Of a stretch of 64,000 nucleotides of DNA, positions 57,924 to 64,000 are shown piece after piece. The notes under the pieces are model-generated. The model ran no database searches. It worked only from the letters and a program-made list of their open reading frames with translations, and was not told the origin of the DNA. Location of the stretch: assembly GCA_030407085.1 (NCBI GenBank), contig CM059587.1:42692501-42756500 (forward strand), read 5' to 3'. Each line of letters opens with the position of its first letter. The stretch's first letter is position 1. Source of the DNA: Trichopria drosophilae (Eukaryota > Arthropoda > Insecta > Hymenoptera > Diapriidae). The translations under genes and the position numbers were made by a program.

Positions 57924-58072
57924 GTGACACCAGCACGAAAAGTTTTCGCCCGGAAAAGAGGGCGGAAAGTGCCCGATTGCCGCCCTTACTGATAAAGACG
58001 TGCGTCACCGGGCGGGAAAATCTTTTTTTCCCACGCCCTAAAGGTTAGTTGGAATTTTCTTGTACGGGTGTG
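57924..58072. mobile_element. GC-rich foldback insert, part A
   Basis: The ends GTGACACCAGCACGAAAAGT and, on the minus strand, GTCACACCCGTACAAGAAAA are inverted, and the arms contain CGCCC/GGGCG blocks. It sits inside repeat R and is missing from the copy at 52105-52437. Confidence 0.6.
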
Positions 58073-58076
58073 ACAA

Positions 58077-58198
58077 AAAATAGTCTACGCATCGCGGACG
58101 AAAACACGCATTGAAAGCATCGGGCGACGAGGGCCCACTCGTCGCCCTCGCTGCAATGCCTCTTTTTCCGCCCTAGATACGTAATATACTATTTCGTA
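58077..58198. mobile_element. GC-rich foldback insert, part B
   Basis: A palindrome centred on GGCGACGAGGGCCCACTCGT (10-bp perfect arms GGGCGACGAG / CTCGTCGCCC), with further pairing GCATTG / CAATGC and outer ends AAATAGTCTACGCATC / AAATAGTATATTACGTATC. It adjoins part A. Confidence 0.6.
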
Positions 58199-58288
58199 AC
58201 TACCACCGATAAAGATAAGTGTTTTTGGGTTTATTTGTTTTATACCTTCCCTGAGAAAAGTAATTCATCTTTCAACAATAAAGAATGA

Positions 58289-60013
58289 TGTGTTGGTATA
58301 GAATAGAATGGAGTAGAATGAAAAAACATTTTTGAGCTTTTTTCGTTTCAAAATCTTTCGTTTGTTTTCAACCGGTCCTGAAAGTTTGGTTTATAAGCTG
58401 CAAAATCTTCATGGGATATTATTCGGTAATAACAGAAAAAGGGTAGTTAGGGTAACTAACTGCTTAGTGATGGGTTTGCGGCAAAAAAAAAACAGTTATA
58501 TTAAGCAATTGATTGGTTAGTGACCAATTTTTTGAAAAAATAGTTGGTAAGTAACCAATTAGTGACACTATTTAATTGGATGCTCTATTCAATTTCTCGT
58601 ATAGATCTGGGAGTGATTAACTGCTCAAATGAAGTCCGTTTTTTCGTAATATTTGTGAAATGGCTGAAAAGATTAAGATTAAGTTCATCATCAACACTTA
58701 GATGAATTTGTTCAATAATTTTGTCTAAAGAAGGTAACTTAATTCCCACAAGGTATGTAGTGTGTAAACTGTATGCAACGTGGTCCGAAAAATCAGAAGT
58801 TGGTGTAGTTTTTTTTATTAAACCTATACCAATGTTTGTTTTATACAAAACGCTGATGTTGACAAATGGCCAAAGAAGCTTCACTCATAACATCATGTAG
58901 AATCTGATGGCACGCGTCACGAGAAAATATGGACTTTTAAGAAGAAAAGAGATTTTAATATAGTTACACGTTCAAAGAATAGAAACCAGGAGATAGTCTT
59001 GATATTTTACTAACCAAATTCGACTTGATATGATGATATTCAATGATATCGTAAAACGATTGTTTTGTAAGTGACATACATACCAGCACATTAGAATTCG
59101 TGATCACAATCCTGCATGTGATAGTACTTTGAAATAGGCAGCCAGCCTTTCAAACATTAAAATACGTTGGGGCGCGTTTCACTTGCTTGATACTCGGATG
59201 CTGTGCAGGGGAAAATACATATGTAGATCTTCACGCTCTGTTCAAACACGTGCATCAGCAGTACGACAGTGTCACTAAGGTTCTTACGTGAGTGAGCTCG
59301 CTTGCAGGAATGACGATCAAAGCTCTTCTGCGACAGTGCTATGTCGTCCCTTCTGTCTCTGGGCGTAAATGCGCAAATGTGTACCGACACTGGGGCGACA
59401 AATACATCTAAGGAAGCACAGGTTGCATTATTGTTGTTCGAACGCATAGTGGACTTCACATACGCATACACACACTCGTGCATTTACGATAGAATCTTTT
59501 CACCTAAAAAGAGTGCATCTGCGAACTTCCACGTGCCACACCGGAGCAGATGGCATACCCGTCTTTGAAGTCTTGTTCGAAAAGAGCTCTTCTCCTTGAA
59601 TTTGATATACGGAATATTCTGGTGAAATCATGCGGTACATAGAATATAAAATAAACATTTATTTATGTTATATTAAGTCGTGGTATATGATGTATTGATG
59701 TCTATGACGTCTTTAGTCATTCGTATTGAAATAAAGTTTAAACTGAACCCCATCTCTACGTTGCAAGGATTGTTCTGTTCTATATATGGAAATGTCCTGT
59801 ATTTTTCTGTAAACTTTTGCACTGAGTCCCAGTAAGTTGAAATCGTGTAATTTAGATTCCTGCTGTTAAATATATTCTTTAGACGTAATACCCAACCGGC
59901 TATACCAGAGTGAATTGATTTGTGATACTCAAATTTCAAATCGAAACTAGAAAAAAAAGGGCACTCACATTCTGTACAAAATTTGATCGAAGTCATTCAG
60001 TAATCATTAGCCT
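58289..60013. other. Intergenic stretch without recognised gene
   Basis: A 99-codon minus-strand frame at 58585-58884 has fairly protein-like composition but no identified family or neighbours. A GC-richer patch at 59160-59570 holds chance-like frames on both strands. Confidence 0.25.
59673..59996 (-). CDS. Possible fragment with one C2H2-like zinc-finger pattern
   Basis: This 107-codon minus-strand frame has an in-frame stop just before its ATG. Residues 7-29 read C-x4-C-x12-H-x3-H with hydrophobic residues at about the expected places. The remainder is undistinguished. One such pattern in a short AT-rich frame could be chance. No other fingers, exons or homologous neighbours are seen. Confidence 0.15.
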   Translation of the reverse strand: MTSIKFCTECECPFFSSFDLKFEYHKSIHSGIAGWVLRLKNIFNSRNLNYTISTYWDSVQKFTEKYRTFPYIEQNNPCNVEMGFSLNFISIRMTKDVIDINTSYTTT

Positions 60014-60412
60014 TAAATAAATATTTATTTGGACAATTTTCGGTTCCATTAATTAATGTTTTGGTCTTCGTTATTCACCGGTTTTTAGTGCCAGTTGTGG
60101 ACCTTAACCTTAATTAGTAGGCAGAAGTCCATATATTTAGAAAAATTAATTTATCATCAGACGATTGAAAGAGATTTTATATATTGACATTTTCTAAATA
60201 TGTAGACTTCTGTCTATGAATTAAGGTTATGATCCACAAAAGTAGATAAAATAATAGGGGAAAAAATAGATAAAATCTCTTTCAATCGTCTGATGATAAA
60301 TTAATTTTTCTAAATATATAGACACAACGGGCACCAAATCTGCTGACAAACGAGGACCAAAAAATTAATTAATGGAACCCAAAATGTCCAAATAAATATT
60401 TCTTTATTTATT
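60014..60412. mobile_element. Nested foldback element, about 400 bp
   Basis: Outer arms: TAAATAAATATTTATTTGGA...GGTTCCATTAATTAAT against AAATATTTATTTGGACAT..GGTTCCATTAATTAAT on the minus strand. Inner arms: AAATTAATTTATCATCAGAC plus GATTGAAAGAGATTTTAT, repeated inverted at about 60268-60310. A further inverted pair nests between them (CAGAAGTCCATATATTTAG / CAGAAGTCTACATATTTAG). Confidence 0.75.
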
Positions 60413-61464
60413 AAAAAAACTCACGGCTCGAAGTAACGGCAAAAATCATCCTGCAATTTAATTTAATTTCTATTAGCCTGAAAACAATCAGATATGCTAA
60501 TAAATCAAACAGCATAAACCATTCGACGAAGTGAAAAAACGGGATTTATTAATTAAACGATCAACCGCTTTGCGTGGAACCAAATTAGTTTTTCAACTAC
60601 AACTACTAGTTGTCACTTTTTTTAAGCCAACTAGTTAATGTATTATGATAAAGATTATACTCTATCAATCTGTACTGTAAAAATGAAATACAATGGAGAT
60701 TCAAAGTATAGTAGTTGATGTCCAATAAGAAAAGTACTAAGTTCTCTACTATTAGTTAGAACAAATTTCGTTTCAAAACAAATAATTGAGCAAACTAATA
60801 GAATTCTGCTACATTGTTAGAATAGTCCTATTAAATTTGTTTTTTTTTACTAGCCTGATTTAAAAATGCACATCTGTTTCAATAAGTGGCTCTTTTTCGT
60901 ACATTCATTTGCTCACTGTGTTTGAAATTAGGTTCATAAGGGGATAAAATATAGCTCATTGATTATAATGACAATTACAGGCAGGGTATTGTCTCGCCTA
61001 ACTATAGATGAAAAAGACTTATTTGGGATAAATATCCTAAGCTCCAGAACTTAAATTTTGTTTTACACTGATTAACAAGTCGGCCCAACCATGTCCTTGG
61101 TTAGTAAAATAATTCGATGGTTGTCCCAACCAGTTTACCGTTTATAGTTTAGAACATTTAAACACAAATGATTTGGACGACTAAGGATGATACGCATAAA
61201 TACAGGTGATTTCAGCTCTGAAAATGGAACTTCTGTAACTGATAAATTCCACTACGGTGAAATTGATTTACTACGCGGGAAAGATTAAACAATGGCTGTA
61301 GTTGGGGGTTATTAACAGAAAAATGCAGTAATCTAAGTAGTAATGGTATAGCTTAACATTGTTAGCAGTAGATGTTAACTTTAATGGAATTTAATAGTTT
61401 TGCAGGTTTCATTTTCAGAGCAGAAATCACTCATACTCGCGCTCTTCGTCCTATATTCGTTACC
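60413..61464. other. Intergenic stretch without recognised gene
   Basis: No feature is supported. Confidence 0.35.
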
Positions 61465-61935
61465 TTAACCCTTTGCGGCATAGTGGTAACCTACGTTACC
61501 ACCTCGATTTCTTTGATTTCGCTGATTTCAATTTCAGTTAACGCATTTCAATCGGTATTTGCTTGGTATTTTCTGTTACTATTGTGATACAAGAATTCAT
61601 AAACGCAGTTATTAAGATGCAATTGTTTATTGTGTATCAACTATAAATAAAAAAAACATGCAAAAACCACGATTTTTTCGAAAGAATTCATTATTGACGC
61701 TGTTTTTTAAGATAATGATTCGAAATTTGGTAGAATTTTTTAGGTCGCTGATGACGAATCCGATGTTGGTTTTATAAAATTCAAAGTGGCGGTTTCAATA
61801 ATATGTCATATTGAATCCGCAATTTCGAATTCTGAAATTTTCACACCGGATTCGTAATCTGCGATCCCAAAAACCCCTAGTGACAAATTTCAAGTCAATT
61901 CAACATAAAGAAAAATGTTTGCCTTAAAGGGTTAA
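61465..61935. mobile_element. piggyBac-type non-autonomous element, about 470 bp
   Basis: TTAA then CCCTTTGCGGCATAGTGG on the left; TGCCTTAAAGGG then TTAA on the right. The TTAA flanks and CCCTTTG-type ends match the element at 20431-21183, as does the interior GGTCGCTGATGACGAATCCG block (61743). Confidence 0.75.
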
Positions 61936-62432
61936 CCAAGAGTTTTCTTATGTAGTCTACACAACAACCATATTATTTGAAGAGCGCCACCATAACCAAC
62001 GATTCATTTTAAAGAATCCATTTAAAGAATAAGAATATAAAACTTGCATCGAAGAAGCATTGTTAAATAAGATGAAAATGTGTCAAAGACTGCAGTTGTC
62101 ATTTAATAATTGCATCTTGTGTACTTATTCAGTTATCATGGAAATTCATAAGGTACTTTGTATGATAAACACAGTTCTATAATAAACTCACATATTGTAC
62201 CTCTAAAAACTTCTTACTAAGTTTTTATCTGCCATAAATTCACATTATTCTTGATATACACGTGCCAAAAGCTAGAAAAGTGAACCCGTCGAGGGTTCTG
62301 ACTATTAGAACAACAAAGAACGTTATGAACCATGACTTAGATGGGAACCGATCGTCAAACCGACTGACTTTGTGTGTACCAGGTTACCTAAAGTTTCCTG
62401 CTTATAGAAACCAAAACTGTTATGATTATAAA
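61936..62432. other. Intergenic stretch without recognised gene
   Basis: No feature is supported. Confidence 0.35.
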
Positions 62433-62880
62433 TTAACCTGTAGACTGCCGGGTATTGATAGACTTTATTCACCTTTAAAAATTCCAAAATGGTGTGGCTA
62501 TAGCTTAAAAATATCTTAAAGAAAGTTCCAACCACACGCAGAGTCTATATATAAACTTCCCGGCGCCTAACGGTTGGAAATAATTCAACATCAATTTTCT
62601 CCTTTAAAATTAAATGAAATTGTTTGAAATTTATCACGAGGGGGTTTTCGGGGTCCGCCATTTTGAATTTTCTAAAACTAACATCAGATTCGTAATCAGC
62701 GACCCCAAAAACCCCTAGATACCTATTCTCAAGAAAGTAAAAAAAAATTTAGAGAAATTCGCTCGCAATATTGGATCCGCCATTTTGAATTTTTGAAAAC
62801 TAACGCCAGATTCGTAATCGGCGACCTAAAATTTATTTATTGAAATCTATATATAGATTTTCCGGCAGACTACAGGTTAA
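62433..62880. mobile_element. piggyBac-type non-autonomous element, about 450 bp
   Basis: TTAA then CCTGTAGACTGCCGG on the left; CCGGCAGACTACAGG then TTAA on the right: inverted with one mismatch. The interior carries two tandem copies of CCGCCATTTTGAATTTT... plus AGATTCGTAATC(A/G)GCGACC, the block shared with the elements at 20431 and 61465. Confidence 0.8.
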
Positions 62881-64000
62881 CACAGAAAGAATGATTAAAT
62901 GCAGATGGTGTTATAAAATTGTCTAAATATTATCTATTGTAAACATATTGTTGATGTAAAATTTATTTTTTTAAACAATTTCAACACATAGAAGAAGTTT
63001 TTGAAAGAAAATCGCAAGAAACAAAAGTCCGTTCATTTTCTTCTTTATTTATTTTTTGCAATCCGGCGCAAATAATGGCAACAGAACCTAGCGCGGTTGA
63101 CGCTAAAAATCAAGTTAAAGTGTCGCTGGTTGAAGTAATGGGATTTTCTCGTTCGTGTCCTGAAATTACGGGAAAAATCGCGAGCATGTACCTGGTCTCT
63201 GGAAACGGAAGCTGGGAAGCTCGTAGCCACGTCCGGTCTTCGGAAGCGCGTGATTTCCGACCGACCAACCGACGACGCAATTCCCGGAGCAGAAATAACT
63301 TCGATGGCAGTTACCATTGGCTGACTGCTCGGACGCCGTTACTACTAATTCATTATTGAACTTCAGAAAGTGGCTGAAGGTACACCGAGTCTCCGAAGGT
63401 TGCCGTTGCAACTGACCAACCTTTCTGACGTCATTAGTTCTGATTCATTATTGAACTTTGGAAATTGACTTTTGAACCATCGTAAAAACAATATTACTCA
63501 TGATCTGTTTTGACTGTAATCAGACAAATAACTAAATCGACCAGTGTTATAAGTAAATAATAGGAGAATTGAACAAATAGCGTCTTTACATTAAGGGAAA
63601 CTTCAACAAATTATTGTCTGGAGTTCCATGCAAGTATGTTTACGATTCCAATGGTACTTAGTTGTTAATACCGTAACAATTTGGACTGGGCATAAGTTTG
63701 AATAACATTTATGGATAAATTCCAGTACATGTGGTGCAGTTCGATTAGCAGTGCCTCTAAGAAGAAATTATCGTTGACCAACACTTTTGATACCATCGAA
63801 GTACCAAATATATATTCAAACTCTCTAAATACTAAACTTATGTGCAGATTTTTAGAGACCCAAACGTGATAATCATCTGAACCCAAGTATTAAGAACCCG
63901 ACAATCTCGCCATTAGCGACACTTGAATAAAAGGGTCAGGTATTTCTTTTGTCTTAATGGCAGACTGCACCCGGAGATGCATCTCTAGAATCTACAATAA
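62881..64000. other. Intergenic stretch with GC-richer patch 63060-63430
   Basis: Overlapping 94-, 90- and 81-codon frames on opposite strands cover the patch, none with a recognised domain. A local direct repeat, ATTCATTATTGAACTT, occurs at about 63348 and 63443. Confidence 0.3.

Larger units (their letters stand above)
57668..58288 (+). repeat. Dispersed repeat R, copy interrupted by GC-rich palindromes
   Basis: Collinear with 52105-52437 (shared TTCATCAAAATTAC, GTTAAAATTTCATAAACTT, GAAACAGA.ATACGAT, AATGGTACAATGTT, CATGATCATAATAATTTTTT, AAAAGTAATTCAT.TTTCAAC). Positions 57924-58191 are absent from the other copy. The order CTGATGA, ATTTT/AAAAT stem, ATAAAC is a faint hammerhead-like pattern. 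Confidence 0.75.

Noticed and set aside
58585..58884. 99-codon minus-strand open frame
   Set aside because: The composition is acceptable, but no domain, neighbour exon or splice signals can be argued. Left unannotated as a gene.

Overview
This is AT-rich animal nuclear DNA. It carries a metazoan-type 7SL (SRP) RNA gene, a Ty3/gypsy retrotransposon, a Penelope-like element and very many small inverted-repeat (MITE or foldback) elements. That mix is typical of an arthropod, most likely an insect, but nothing here fixes the order or species. I found no intact host protein gene. The window looks like a repeat-rich intergenic or large-intron region.

Layout. Positions 1-4385 hold the 3' two thirds of a Ty3/gypsy element: gag entering from the left edge, pol in the -1 frame with intact protease, reverse transcriptase, RNase H and integrase motifs, and a candidate 3' LTR. 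Positions 4386-13880 are AT-rich DNA with foldback elements (5083-5253, 6189-7041, 8010-9229), a degenerate hammerhead-like motif (about 10000) and a tRNA-like relic (12041-12125). A full-length 7SL RNA gene lies at 13888-14185, between two inverted copies of a 125-bp repeat. Positions 14200-53700 contain a dense series of short DNA-transposon derivatives: piggyBac-type with TTAA ends, pogo/Tigger-type, a TA-flanked family, a family with CCCGAG ends, and large hairpins. A few CpG/GC-richer islands are present, as is one unexplained, probably frameshifted reading frame at 41925-42453 (minus).

The most interesting unit is 53733-56784. It is a Penelope-like retroelement on the minus strand, bounded by a 13-bp target-site duplication. 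Its body encodes reverse transcriptase plus a GIY-YIG endonuclease, broken by two one-base frameshifts. An inverted, nearly identical copy of its own 3' end is attached upstream, so the insertion ends in about 650-bp inverted arms. Each arm carries a hammerhead ribozyme whose three helices can be traced base by base. Related, more decayed hammerhead-like motifs occur near 10000, 20010 and 24250, and possibly in a dispersed repeat at 52105 and 57668. The second copy of that repeat is interrupted by GC-rich palindromic elements, so the first copy gives the empty site.

Positions 57000-64000 hold further foldback elements, including a nested palindrome at 60014-60412 and two piggyBac-type elements at 61465-61935 and 62433-62880.

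Two self-propagating element types (Ty3/gypsy and Penelope) supply the coding capacity seen. The rest is mostly non-autonomous DNA elements that depend on transposases not present in this window.
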